A program made the translations under genes and the position numbers. Below, piece after piece: positions 24,926 to 33,964 of a stretch of DNA of 40,776 nt (the stretch's first letter is position 1; each line of letters begins with the position of its first letter). Source of the DNA: Flavobacteriaceae bacterium (lineage in GTDB: Bacteria; Bacteroidota; Bacteroidia; Flavobacteriales; Flavobacteriaceae). Location of the stretch: assembly GCA_024762795.1 (NCBI GenBank), contig JANTGS010000017.1:1-40776 (forward strand). Direction: 5' to 3'. The notes beneath the pieces are model-generated. The model was not told the DNA's origin and ran no database searches. It saw only the letters and a list, made by a program, of their open reading frames with translations.

Positions 24926-27900
24926 ATGAAAAAAATATTACACTTCCTTTTCTTCATTTTTATTTTTGCAAGCTACAAAGGTAATGCACAAAAGAATGAT
25001 ACCAAATTTTCAGAAGATTTTTATAAGAGTGTTCAATGGCGTAATATTGGTCCGTTCAGAGGAGGGAGAAGTGCTGCGGTGACCGGAGTCCCGGGGAAGA
25101 GCAATTTATTTTATATGGGTGCAACCGGTGGCGGCGTGTGGAAAACTACTGATGCCGGAAATACATGGAAAAATATTTCAGATGGTTTTTTTGGAGGTTC
25201 AATTGGTGCTATAGCTGTTAGCCAATGGGATAACAATGTGATCTATGTGGGCGGAGGAGAAGTAACCGTTCGTGGAAATGTTTCTTCCGGTAACGGGATA
25301 TGGAAATCGGTGGATGCCGGAAAGACCTGGATATTTACCGGACTGAAGAATTCACGGCATATTCCAAGAATCAGGATCCACCCTAAAAATCCCGATATTG
25401 TTTTTGCTGCCGTTTTGGGAGATCTTTATAAATCTTCTACGGAAAGAGGAGTTTACAAATCGACAGATGGAGGAAAGAACTGGAAAAAGGTTCTTTTTGC
25501 CAATGCAGATGCCGGAGCTGTAGATCTGATCATGGATCCTAACAATCCAAGAATTCTTTATGCCAGCACATGGAATGTCAGAAGAACCCCTTACAGTCTT
25601 TCCAGTGGAGGAGAAGGTTCTGCGCTTTGGAAAAGTACCGATGCCGGAGAAACCTGGAAAAATATTTCAAAAAATGAAGGTTTGCCTAATGGAATCTGGG
25701 GGATTACAGGGATTACAGTTTCCCCACTCGATTCCGATGTGGTCTGGGCGATCATTGAGAATAAAGAGGGTGGAGTTTACCGTTCAAATGACGCGGGGAA
25801 AACCTGGAAAAGGGTCAATAAAGAAAGAAAACTGCGTCAGAGAGCCTGGTATTATTCAAGGATCTATGCCGATACAAAAGATAAAAACACGATCTATGTG
25901 ATGAATGTACAGTACCACCGGTCAAAGGATGGTGGGAAAACCTTTGAAACTTTTAATGCACCACATGGTGATCACCACGACCTGTGGATCGCTCCGGAAG
26001 ATGCCAGCCGGATGATTATAGCTGATGATGGTGGGGCTCAGATCACATTTGATGCAGGGGAGAACTGGAGTACATACAATAACCAGCCTACGGCGCAGAT
26101 CTACCGTGTTACTACAGATCATGCGTTTCCTTACAGGATCTACGGAGCTCAGCAGGATAATTCTACGGTAAGAATCCGTCATCGAAGCGATGGCAGATTT
26201 ATAAGTGAAAAGGACTGGGAAAGCACTGCCGGCGGAGAAAGTGCACATATTGCGGTTGATCCTGCGAATAATGATGTGGTTTACGGGGGCAGCTACAGCG
26301 GATTCCTGACCCGTGTTAACCATAAAACCAAAGAAGTAAGAGCGATCAATGTATGGCCGGATGATCCGATGGGACATGGAGCGGAGGATTTTAAATATCG
26401 TTTTCAATGGAATTTTCCAATCTTCTTTTCGCCACATAACCCCAAAAAATTATATACCGCTTCTAATCATTTGCATGTAACTTATAATGAAGGCCAATCC
26501 TGGGAGATCATCAGTCCGGATCTAACCCGGAATGATCCGAAAACACTAAAAGCTTCCGGAGGCCCGATTACAAAAGACAATACCGGAGTGGAATATTACG
26601 CTACCATTTTTGCTGCTGTGGAATCGCCTGTTGAAAAAGATCTGATCTGGACAGGCTCAGATGACGGATTGGTCTATATCACCAGAGACGGAGGGAAAAA
26701 CTGGAATAATGTTACCCCAAAAAGCATGCCTGAGTGGATGATGATTAATTGTATTGAGGTGGATCCTTTTGTAAAAGGAGGCGTTTTTGTTGTGGGAACA
26801 AAATATAAATCAGGCGATTATAAACCGTATATCTATAAAACTGATAATTACGGTAAAAGCTGGAGGCTGATTGTGAATAATATTGATTCTGAAGATTTTA
26901 CAAGGGTTTTAAGGGCAGATCCCAAACGTAAGGGGTTGTTGTTTGCCGGTACCGAGAAAGGAATGTATATCAGTTTCGACAATGGAAATTTTTGGCAAAA
27001 GTTTAAACTGAACCTACCGGTAGTACCTGTTACCGATCTGTCCATAAAAAATAATAATCTGATTGCGGCAACACAGGGGAGATCTTTCTGGATTATTGAT
27101 GATCTGGAACCTCTACGTCAGATCGATAAAAATCTGATCAAAGAAGATTTCTTTTTATACAAACCTGCCAACACCTATAGAATGGGAGGAGGAAGAGGAG
27201 CAACATCAAAAACTCTGGGGCAAAATGCCTATGGGGGTGTTGCCGTTCATTTTTATGTGAAGGATACGGCCAAAACCGATACGATAAGTCTTACTTTTTA
27301 CGATTCAAAAAATCAACTGATCCGTAAATTCTCCAATCATTCCGACAAGGAGAAAAAGGAAGGAAAATTAAAAGTTAAACCCGGTAGCAATGTCTTTCAC
27401 TGGGATTTGATGTATCCCGGGGCAGACAAAGTAAAAGGAATGATCCTGTGGTGGGCTTCGTTAAACGGACCGAAAGCACTTCCAGGCAAATACAGCGTTA
27501 GTCTTACAAAAAACAAACGATCAAAAACACAGGAATTCAATCTGCTTAAGGATCCTAGAAGTACAGCTACCCTTCAGGATATGCAGGCTCAGTTCGATTT
27601 TATTACTGAGGTAAGAGATAAACTGACGGAAACACATCTGGCACTTAAAAATATCACGAAAGTGAAAGATCAGATCAATGTTTTAAAGAAATCGGTTTCT
27701 GATAAAGATAAGTATAAGGAATTATTGGATTATGCCGATAGTATTTCAAAACAACTTACCGAGATCGAGAACAATCTTTATCAAACCAAGAGTAAAAGCA
27801 ATCAGGATCCGTTAAATTTTCCGATTAAACTTAACAACAAACTGGCACATTTAAATTCGCTTACCTCTATGGGTGATTACAGGCCTACAGATCAGGCCAT

Positions 27901-28033
27901 TGCTTTTAAAAATGAGGTAATTGGAGAGATTGATAAAGAGTTAAATGCCTTAAAGAAGATCTTTAACATAGAGGTTATAAATTTAAACCGGAAAGTAAAA
28001 GAGAGTAATATCGATTTGATCCATATTGATTAA
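24926..28033 (+). CDS. Secreted sortilin/BNR-type beta-propeller protein
   Basis: 1035 residues from the ATG at 24926, where a typical signal peptide begins (KKILHFLFFIFIFASYKGNAQ). A TTG 36 bases upstream is in frame but would place hydrophilic residues before the signal. The first 750 residues contain many Asp-box-like repeats (TTDAGNTW, STDGGKNW, STDAGETW, SNDAGKTW, TRDGGKNW) that form sortilin/VPS10-like propeller blades. The last 200 residues are charged and helical (KKSVSDKDKYKELLDYADS). Databases often label this family 'glycosyl hydrolase', but no catalytic residues can be identified here; a binding or polymer-processing role outside the cytoplasm is all that can be inferred. Confidence 0.88.
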   Translation: MKKILHFLFFIFIFASYKGNAQKNDTKFSEDFYKSVQWRNIGPFRGGRSAAVTGVPGKSNLFYMGATGGGVWKTTDAGNTWKNISDGFFGGSIGAIAVSQWDNNVIYVGGGEVTVRGNVSSGNGIWKSVDAGKTWIFTGLKNSRHIPRIRIHPKNPDIVFAAVLGDLYKSSTERGVYKSTDGGKNWKKVLFANADAGAVDLIMDPNNPRILYASTWNVRRTPYSLSSGGEGSALWKSTDAGETWKNISKNEGLPNGIWGITGITVSPLDSDVVWAIIENKEGGVYRSNDAGKTWKRVNKERKLRQRAWYYSRIYADTKDKNTIYVMNVQYHRSKDGGKTFETFNAPHGDHHDLWIAPEDASRMIIADDGGAQITFDAGENWSTYNNQPTAQIYRVTTDHAFPYRIYGAQQDNSTVRIRHRSDGRFISEKDWESTAGGESAHIAVDPANNDVVYGGSYSGFLTRVNHKTKEVRAINVWPDDPMGHGAEDFKYRFQWNFPIFFSPHNPKKLYTASNHLHVTYNEGQSWEIISPDLTRNDPKTLKASGGPITKDNTGVEYYATIFAAVESPVEKDLIWTGSDDGLVYITRDGGKNWNNVTPKSMPEWMMINCIEVDPFVKGGVFVVGTKYKSGDYKPYIYKTDNYGKSWRLIVNNIDSEDFTRVLRADPKRKGLLFAGTEKGMYISFDNGNFWQKFKLNLPVVPVTDLSIKNNNLIAATQGRSFWIIDDLEPLRQIDKNLIKEDFFLYKPANTYRMGGGRGATSKTLGQNAYGGVAVHFYVKDTAKTDTISLTFYDSKNQLIRKFSNHSDKEKKEGKLKVKPGSNVFHWDLMYPGADKVKGMILWWASLNGPKALPGKYSVSLTKNKRSKTQEFNLLKDPRSTATLQDMQAQFDFITEVRDKLTETHLALKNITKVKDQINVLKKSVSDKDKYKELLDYADSISKQLTEIENNLYQTKSKSNQDPLNFPIKLNNKLAHLNSLTSMGDYRPTDQAIAFKNEVIGEIDKELNALKKIFNIEVINLNRKVKESNIDLIHID

Positions 28034-28034
28034 A

Positions 28035-28075
28035 TCAAAAGATCATTTTTTCTGATCTTAAGAGATCTTTTTTGC
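28035..28075 (+). terminator. Weak terminator-like hairpin after the beta-propeller gene
   Basis: AAGATCA and TGATCTT form a seven-base stem around a T-rich loop, and a second partial stem with GAGATC leads into six T. The structure is imperfect and overlaps the end of the convergent small membrane protein gene. Confidence 0.4.
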
Positions 28076-28300
28076 CTTTCGCTTATAAAAATATGAGATT
28101 ATAAGTCCGTAAACAACCGCACCTATAATTTTACCGGTTAAATAACCGGGATTAGAATATTTTGAAAGAGCTCCGGAGAGGTCTTGCCCTCTAAACAGAC
28201 CAAAGATGATATCGATTATTAAAACAACTACAAAGAAAAGCAGTGTGCTAAGGACTGCCATTTTTATAAATGAATATTCCTGAAATTTTTTATTGATCAT
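28058..28300 (-). CDS. Small membrane protein of unknown function
   Basis: 80 residues. Two hydrophobic segments (about 14-36, AVLSTLLFFVVVLIIDIIFG, and about 54-71, TGKIIGAVVYGLIISYFY) flank a short polar loop with Gly, Gln and Ser, and the C-terminus is basic (KRKAKK). I do not recognise the family. It follows the MazG-like gene by 18 bases on the same strand and is likely co-transcribed with it. Confidence 0.7.
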   Translation of the reverse strand: MINKKFQEYSFIKMAVLSTLLFFVVVLIIDIIFGLFRGQDLSGALSKYSNPGYLTGKIIGAVVYGLIISYFYKRKAKKIS

Positions 28301-28318
28301 GAGATTAAATTAAGATTT

Positions 28319-28645
28319 TTACCGGAGTTTTCTATTTTGATGATGGCGGTCGTGATCACGTTTGGTTTTTAGGTCCAGTTTTTTATCAAAGGCTTCCTGC
28401 AGATTGATCCCCGTTTGATTGGCCAGACAAAGCACTACAAAAAGTACATCAGCCAGTTCTTCACCGAGGTCTTTATTCTTATCACTTTCTTTTTCGCTTT
28501 GTTCACCGTAACGCCGTGCAATGATTCTGGCTACTTCGCCAACTTCCTCAGTTAACTGTGCCATATTGGTCAGTTCGTTAAAATATCTTACACCGTGTTC
28601 TTTGATCCACTTATCAACTTCTAATTGAGCATTCTTGATATCCAT
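28319..28645 (-). CDS. MazG-like nucleotide pyrophosphohydrolase
   Basis: 108 residues from the ATG at 28645; a TTG 18 bases upstream is in frame but the domain starts at MDIKNAQLEVDKWI. The MazG helical core shows the metal-binding acidic motifs EEVGEVARII and DLGEELADVLFVVLCLAN. The family hydrolyses (d)NTPs to monophosphates and pyrophosphate, often as a house-cleaning enzyme. The C-terminal tail is basic and His-rich (RDHDRHHQNRKLR). It heads a two-gene run with the small membrane protein. Confidence 0.9.
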   Translation of the reverse strand: MDIKNAQLEVDKWIKEHGVRYFNELTNMAQLTEEVGEVARIIARRYGEQSEKESDKNKDLGEELADVLFVVLCLANQTGINLQEAFDKKLDLKTKRDHDRHHQNRKLR

Positions 28646-28743
28646 TAAAATAATTTTTAACAAAGATAGAAAATACTGATTAGCTAATGCTTTGATTTGA
28701 TAATTAGTGTTTATTTGTAGTCAAGCACTCATCAAAATATACT

Positions 28744-28773
28744 AAAAGGCTACCCATATGGACAGCCTTTTTT
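28744..28773 (-). terminator. Terminator-like hairpin after the Gfo/Idh/MocA gene
   Basis: AAAAGGCT (28744-28751) and AGCCTTTT (28764-28771) form an eight-base stem with an inner CCATATGG palindrome. It lies 21 bases past the stop of the minus-strand oxidoreductase gene. The U-tract is only four bases on that strand but six on the other. Confidence 0.65.
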
Positions 28774-28793
28774 GTTTTGCAAGTATCTTAGCT

Positions 28794-30104
28794 TTATAAT
28801 TCAGGTAACTGATAACCCTTTCTGTATTCCCGGTGCATATAAAGATCAGCCTGTACATCATTTACAAATTCTTCTGTTTTAGGATTCCATTTTATCGGCC
28901 TGCCCAGATCGTAGGCAATATTTCCCAAAGTACAAACGGTACAGGATCGGTGGCCAATTTCTACGGGAACCACAGGATCTTTTCTGTTTCTTACCGCCTC
29001 GATAAAATTGATCTGGTGTGGGATCTTGGTTTCATAAGGTCCGAAATCCTTTTTAAAATCAGGTTTTAATGAGCTTTTGGAAGCTTTAAAATTACCTCTC
29101 GATACTTCTATCCATCCGTCTTTGCCCAGGAATTTCACCCCTTTGGTATTTTTTTTATCGAAAACTTCCTCAGTCATGATAATACCATCATCGTACTTAT
29201 AAGTAAGATGTTTATAATCTTTATAGCCCGGAGGGATGATCTCTACGGGTCCGCTTTGATCTCTTCCAAGTCCCCACTGTGCAATATCGAACATATGTGC
29301 TCCCCAGTCGGTTGTAAATCCACCACCAATTTCTTTATACCATCTCCAGGCACCCCAAAGATCTTCATTCTTTTCAGGATTTAATGAAATGGGTGGGTTT
29401 AAAACATGATTATAATGCAAATAAGGATTTGGACCGAGCCACAGGTCCCAATTCAGGTCTTTGGGAAGGATCTCTCTGGGAAGATCATAAGGTTTTGGGG
29501 GTCCGCCCACATGAACAAATACTTTTTCGATTTCTCCGAGTTTCCCATCCTGAACAAGTTTAACAGCGTGCTGGAAATTAGGATCGGATCTTTGCTGACT
29601 TCCCACGCCAAGGATCCGTTTGTATTTTCTTACGGTATGGCGGAGCACCTTTCCTTCGAGTATGGTAAAGGTTAAAGGCTTTTCGAGATATACATCTTTT
29701 CCGGCCTTTAGCGCATCAATGGCAATCAAAGCGTGCCAATGATCTGGTACGGCAATTACTACGGCATCAATATCTTTTCTGGCAAGGAGATCCTGGTACC
29801 TTTCATAGGTTTTTACATCAGGAGTAACTCCTTTCTTTTTATAATGATTGGTCACTCTTTGTTTGAACCTTTCATTCTTAACCTGATAAACATCAGCAGA
29901 AGCAAGAACTTTAACGCCATCGATGTTAATAAAACCATTTAACAAAAACATGGCCTGTCTGCCAAGTCCGATAAATCCCAGATTAATGGTATTGCTGGGT
30001 TTAAAGGCACTAAAACCGGGTAAGATTGTAAAACCGGCGGCACCCAGTAAAGAAGTTTGTACAAAGGATCTACGGGATATTTTTTGTGGGCTCTTGTTTT
30101 TCAT
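28794..30104 (-). CDS. Tat-exported Gfo/Idh/MocA-family oxidoreductase
   Basis: 436 residues. The N-terminus is a twin-arginine signal (KISRRSFVQTSLLGAAGF), so the folded enzyme should be exported with its cofactor bound. The Rossmann motif is LGFIGLGRQ (about 42-50), followed by the catalytic-region motif YLEKPLTF. The C-terminal half matches the alpha/beta domain with GGGFTTDWGAHMFDIAQWGLG. In Bacteroidota such proteins act on sugars or sugar derivatives with NAD(P), but substrate cannot be told. It is transcribed alone with a terminator behind it. Confidence 0.9.
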   Translation of the reverse strand: MKNKSPQKISRRSFVQTSLLGAAGFTILPGFSAFKPSNTINLGFIGLGRQAMFLLNGFINIDGVKVLASADVYQVKNERFKQRVTNHYKKKGVTPDVKTYERYQDLLARKDIDAVVIAVPDHWHALIAIDALKAGKDVYLEKPLTFTILEGKVLRHTVRKYKRILGVGSQQRSDPNFQHAVKLVQDGKLGEIEKVFVHVGGPPKPYDLPREILPKDLNWDLWLGPNPYLHYNHVLNPPISLNPEKNEDLWGAWRWYKEIGGGFTTDWGAHMFDIAQWGLGRDQSGPVEIIPPGYKDYKHLTYKYDDGIIMTEEVFDKKNTKGVKFLGKDGWIEVSRGNFKASKSSLKPDFKKDFGPYETKIPHQINFIEAVRNRKDPVVPVEIGHRSCTVCTLGNIAYDLGRPIKWNPKTEEFVNDVQADLYMHREYRKGYQLPEL

Positions 30105-30272
30105 GCTTGTTGATTTTTAGATTTAAATTCTTGCTAATAAAGATAGTAAAAACTGATGATATACCGGTTTGTAAAAAAGGCAGATGTTAAGTTTAAGTTA
30201 TTTAACAGGAATTTAAGTATTTGAGAGTCCTTTTTTCTATTAATTTGATACGGTCAACTACAAAAACACTTT

Positions 30273-31835
30273 ATGAAATTATCTATCCCTTCTACAAAAA
30301 TTTTAAATCCCGAGTGTTTTAATAAATCAATTTTATTCTTTTTAGCCTTCTTATCGTACATTCATTCTTATGCTCAATCAATAACAGATTCGACGAAAAC
30401 TTTCTCTAAAATTGAAATAAATGGGGTTCTGCTTGACAGTAATAAAAAAACAGCTTTGCCTTATGCGAATATTCTGTTTCTTCATAAAAATGCAGGAATT
30501 ATAACAAATGAGAAAGGACAGTTTTCAATTAAAAGCACAAAACTTAATGAAAATGATACACTTAGTTTTCAATATATTGGCTATGAGACAAAAAAGCTAA
30601 CTATCAGGCAATTGGATAGTTCAGTCGTTGTTTACTTAAATGAAGATATTAATAATCTGAATGAAGTCTTTGTTTTTAGTAACGATATAGATGCAGAATC
30701 TGTAGTGAAAAAGGTATTGGAAAATAAAGAAAAGAATTACAAAAAAAGGTACGTAAAAAATCAGACTTTTGTTCGCAATAGATCGATATCGGATATCAAT
30801 AAGATAAATTTTAATTTTAAAAAAAGTTCTGTTCCCGAGCTGAAGGAAGAAAAAATCAAAATGATCGAAAAGAAAATACCCAAACATTCAGTATCATTCA
30901 CTGATTTTTTAGGTAATCTATTTTTTTCAACAAGCAGGGTGGATTCTCTGAAGATTAAAGTTGATCCTGTTAAACAGGTGAGTTTAAAAGATAAGAATCT
31001 GGCAGATACGGATCAGTTAGAATCTTTTTTTGAAAAACTTATGACAGATGTTGATAGAGATGAATACTGGAAAATAAAAAGCGGAATTCTGGGAAGTAAA
31101 ATACAGATAGACAGCGATCTTGATAAATCAGTAAGAGATTCTTTAAAAAGGATCAATGAAAGAAAATATAAAACAAAGTATTTTCGTAATTCTTTAGGGT
31201 ATTATTATAAATACAGTTCATTTGAGGATAAGGACGAATGGGATTTTTTATATCATACGAACAGATACGAATATACTTTGGTGGGTGGAACTGAAGTAAA
31301 CGGAGAGGATGTTTACATTATAGATTTTTCCCCGGGAAATAATGGAAAATTTGAAGGAAGAGTTTTTATAACCTTAAAAACTTTTGCATTGATCAGGGCC
31401 GACTATAAATATGCGAAAGGCAAAACAGGTACCAGTATTAATTTATTTGGCGTTGGATATGAGAATAATGTTTTTAGCGGGTCCATTTCCTTTGAAAAAA
31501 AATTTGATTCCTATCAACTGAAGTACTGTTCAAAAAAAGAGGGTTCAAAAATCAGGGTTGACAGAAATTTGTCCCTGATAAAAAAGAGAAAGAGGTTTTT
31601 AGTAGATAAAAAATTAAATGAAGTGAAGGTGAAATTTAATTTTTCAGTTTCTGAAGAAAATTCTTTTGAAATGCTTGTTTTAGATCAGAAGCCCATCTCA
31701 AAGAGACAATTTGATGATTTTAAGGAAAAAGAATATATGAAAATGATCTATGTTGATCAGTTTGATGATCATTTATGGGAGGGTTATTCCATCATAGAGC
31801 CAATAAAACAAATGAGAGCATATAAAAAGAAATGA
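30273..31835 (+). CDS. CarboxypepD_reg-like domain protein, secreted
   Basis: 520 residues with an N-terminal signal ending near HSYAQS (residues 31-36). Residues about 48-130 form a carboxypeptidase-regulatory-like beta domain (INGVLLDSNKKTALPYANIL ... FQYIGYETKKL). The remainder is Lys-rich, with a beta-rich second half (YIIDFSPGNNGKFEGRVFI) as in Bacteroidota outer-membrane-associated proteins of unknown function. It is not a TonB receptor: no plug or barrel is present. The gene appears more AT-rich than its neighbours by eye and has no operon partner. It ends six bases from the convergent flavoprotein gene. Confidence 0.8.
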   Translation: MKLSIPSTKILNPECFNKSILFFLAFLSYIHSYAQSITDSTKTFSKIEINGVLLDSNKKTALPYANILFLHKNAGIITNEKGQFSIKSTKLNENDTLSFQYIGYETKKLTIRQLDSSVVVYLNEDINNLNEVFVFSNDIDAESVVKKVLENKEKNYKKRYVKNQTFVRNRSISDINKINFNFKKSSVPELKEEKIKMIEKKIPKHSVSFTDFLGNLFFSTSRVDSLKIKVDPVKQVSLKDKNLADTDQLESFFEKLMTDVDRDEYWKIKSGILGSKIQIDSDLDKSVRDSLKRINERKYKTKYFRNSLGYYYKYSSFEDKDEWDFLYHTNRYEYTLVGGTEVNGEDVYIIDFSPGNNGKFEGRVFITLKTFALIRADYKYAKGKTGTSINLFGVGYENNVFSGSISFEKKFDSYQLKYCSKKEGSKIRVDRNLSLIKKRKRFLVDKKLNEVKVKFNFSVSEENSFEMLVLDQKPISKRQFDDFKEKEYMKMIYVDQFDDHLWEGYSIIEPIKQMRAYKKK

Positions 31836-31841
31836 TTTTTT

Positions 31842-33059
31842 TTATACAGATGTGGCAATAGCATTCCCTGCAATAAAACCCCCGGTCCAGGCATTTTGGA
31901 AATTAAAGCCCCCGGTAACAGCATCGATATTTAAAACTTCACCGGCAAAAAAGAGGTTTTTATGTATTTTACTTTCAAAGCGTTTAAAGTTGATCTCTTT
32001 TAGATCCACCCCTCCGGCAGTAACAAATTCCTCTTTAAAAGTGGCCTTTCCGGTGGAGGTAAAAATACCATGGGTTAACTGATTGCTGAGATTCTCAATT
32101 TGTTTGTTGGAAACATCAGCCCAGCGGGTGTCTTTATTGATTTGTGAAGCAGAAACCAGTTTTACCCAAAGGCGTTTTGAAATTGCTTCGAAAGGAGATC
32201 TTAAAATAAGCTGCTTTTTAGGATTTGATTTTTTTACAGATTTAAGTTTCTCCAATACCTCATTAGATGATCTTGACAACCAGTTAATCTTTACCTGAAA
32301 TTGATAATTCTTTTCGGCCAGATATAAGGCTCCCAAAGAGGAAAGTTTTAAAATAGCAGGTCCGCTTAAACCCCAATGAGTGATTAAAACGGGTCCATTG
32401 GATTTAAATTCAGAATTTTTGACTTGAATACTTGCATTTTTTACAGAAACCCCCGGAATATCATTTATCCTGTCATCATTGATCTTAAAAGTAAAAAGTG
32501 AGGGTACCGGAGGAATGATTTTATGTCCCATTTTTTCAATGATCTTCCATATTTTAGGATTGCTTCCTGTGGCAATCAGAATTTTACCGGCCAATAGATC
32601 CTCCTGATCAGTTTTGATCAGATATTTATCTCCCTTTTTTTCAATATGAGTAACATTTTGATTGAGTCTGATCTTTATTTTGTTATTTTTTGCATTTTGA
32701 ACAAGGCAGCCGATAATATCCTGAGAAGAATTTGATACCGGAAAAACCCGGTTGTCTTCTTCAATTTTTAAAGGGATGCCTCTGTTTTCGAACCATTCCA
32801 TTGTATCTCCGGTCATAAAAGTGTGAAAAGGCCCAAGTAACTCTTTTTTCCCACGCGGATAAAATTCAACCAGTTCCTGAGGGGTAAAACAGGCATGAGT
32901 AACATTACATCTTCCGCCACCAGAAACCTTTACTTTTTGAAGTACTTTATCACTTTTTTCAAGGAGGATAATTTGGAGATTGGGATTTCTTTCAGCCATG
33001 ATGGTCGCTGCAAAAAATCCGGTAGGGCCTCCGCCGATGATGACTACCTGCTGTTTCAA
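31842..33059 (-). CDS. HI0933/YhiN-family flavoprotein (NAD(P)/FAD-dependent oxidoreductase)
   Basis: 405 residues. The FAD-binding dinucleotide loop opens the protein (VVIIGGGPTGFFAA), followed by the family signature KVSGGGRCNVTH and a C-terminal FAD contact (FFAGEVLNIDAVTGGFNFQ). The family is widespread but its reaction is unknown. The start is a TTG that overlaps the stop of the GHMP kinase gene (TTGA, 33059-33056), so translation is probably coupled. It ends the panC-led run. Confidence 0.9.
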   Translation of the reverse strand: MKQQVVIIGGGPTGFFAATIMAERNPNLQIILLEKSDKVLQKVKVSGGGRCNVTHACFTPQELVEFYPRGKKELLGPFHTFMTGDTMEWFENRGIPLKIEEDNRVFPVSNSSQDIIGCLVQNAKNNKIKIRLNQNVTHIEKKGDKYLIKTDQEDLLAGKILIATGSNPKIWKIIEKMGHKIIPPVPSLFTFKINDDRINDIPGVSVKNASIQVKNSEFKSNGPVLITHWGLSGPAILKLSSLGALYLAEKNYQFQVKINWLSRSSNEVLEKLKSVKKSNPKKQLILRSPFEAISKRLWVKLVSASQINKDTRWADVSNKQIENLSNQLTHGIFTSTGKATFKEEFVTAGGVDLKEINFKRFESKIHKNLFFAGEVLNIDAVTGGFNFQNAWTGGFIAGNAIATSV

Positions 33060-33961
33060 AGTATTAATTTTTTATAGGGAAGGAGGGTAGGATAACCTTT
33101 TTTAATAAAATATTTCGGGGTGTCCTCATTTCCTGTTGCCAGAATAAAATCGCCTCCCCAGGCTCCCAGACTTTTGGTCTGGCCAAAATAATCGGGAAAA
33201 AGACTTTTTTGAACCGGTTCTCTTTTGATTACCGAAGCTATAATTTCTTCGTGTGCTGAGAGGATCTTTTCAAAATCATTTAGTTTTTTGCAATTGATCA
33301 TTTCACCGGTGAGTCTATCAATTTCCTGTACTGCCGATTTCAGATCATTTTTCTCAGCTTTATATTTTTTGATCTCTTTACTGCTGATCTGTTTTTTGTT
33401 CAGATACACAAAGTATAACTGATCTTTAAATACAGGATCGAAATTTACTTTTTCTACCCGGGGTTTATTCTTTTCTTTCTGAAAAAGGATGGGAGAATTG
33501 TGTTGAGCACAGGCAATATCATATCCACTTCCACCAAAGCTTTTATACAGCAAAGTATAAGGATCTACCTGAGCCCATTGTGCTATATTGTTGATCAGGG
33601 TTGAGGAAGTGCCAAGTCCCCAGTCCCCTGGGAAATTTAAGATAGTTTCTGCAAGAGATCCCTGGGGAGATCGTAAAAAACCGGGATTCAAAATACGGGT
33701 TTCTTTTAAAATATTTTGAAGTGTTTGAGCAATTTGGTCATCGGTTTCCTTCGTAAAAGAGAAATCTTTCAGCTTAAACTCACAGGAAAACCAATTATCG
33801 CCGTTTTCCTTATTACTTCTCCATTTCAATACAGGATCCTGTATTTTTTCTACCCTGAGTTCTTGCCCGAATTTTACAGGTAAAGCCAGGGCTTTTGCTC
33901 CGTCGAGAACTATATATTCTCCGGTAAGCAGTAGTTTTCCGTTGCTGTAGAATTTGGGCAT
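33056..33961 (-). CDS. GYDIA-family GHMP kinase
   Basis: 301 residues. It carries the GHMP features: N-terminal GKLLLTGEYIVLDGAKALALP, the phosphate-binding loop GLGTSSTL (after GDW), and the GGSGYDIACA segment that names the family. It resembles mevalonate or phosphomevalonate kinases, and I recall that in Bacteroidota this family is often near mevalonate-pathway genes; no such gene is next to it here. The C-terminal GHMP domain is shorter and less obvious. Substrate is therefore not assigned. It lies four bases after the YbhN-like gene. Confidence 0.85.
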   Translation of the reverse strand: MPKFYSNGKLLLTGEYIVLDGAKALALPVKFGQELRVEKIQDPVLKWRSNKENGDNWFSCEFKLKDFSFTKETDDQIAQTLQNILKETRILNPGFLRSPQGSLAETILNFPGDWGLGTSSTLINNIAQWAQVDPYTLLYKSFGGSGYDIACAQHNSPILFQKEKNKPRVEKVNFDPVFKDQLYFVYLNKKQISSKEIKKYKAEKNDLKSAVQEIDRLTGEMINCKKLNDFEKILSAHEEIIASVIKREPVQKSLFPDYFGQTKSLGAWGGDFILATGNEDTPKYFIKKGYPTLLPYKKLIL

Positions 33962-33964
33962 GAT

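Noticed and set aside
30273-31835. CarboxypepD_reg-like protein as a TonB-dependent receptor
   Set aside because: At 520 residues it lacks a plug domain and a barrel; only the regulatory-like beta domain is shared with such receptors.
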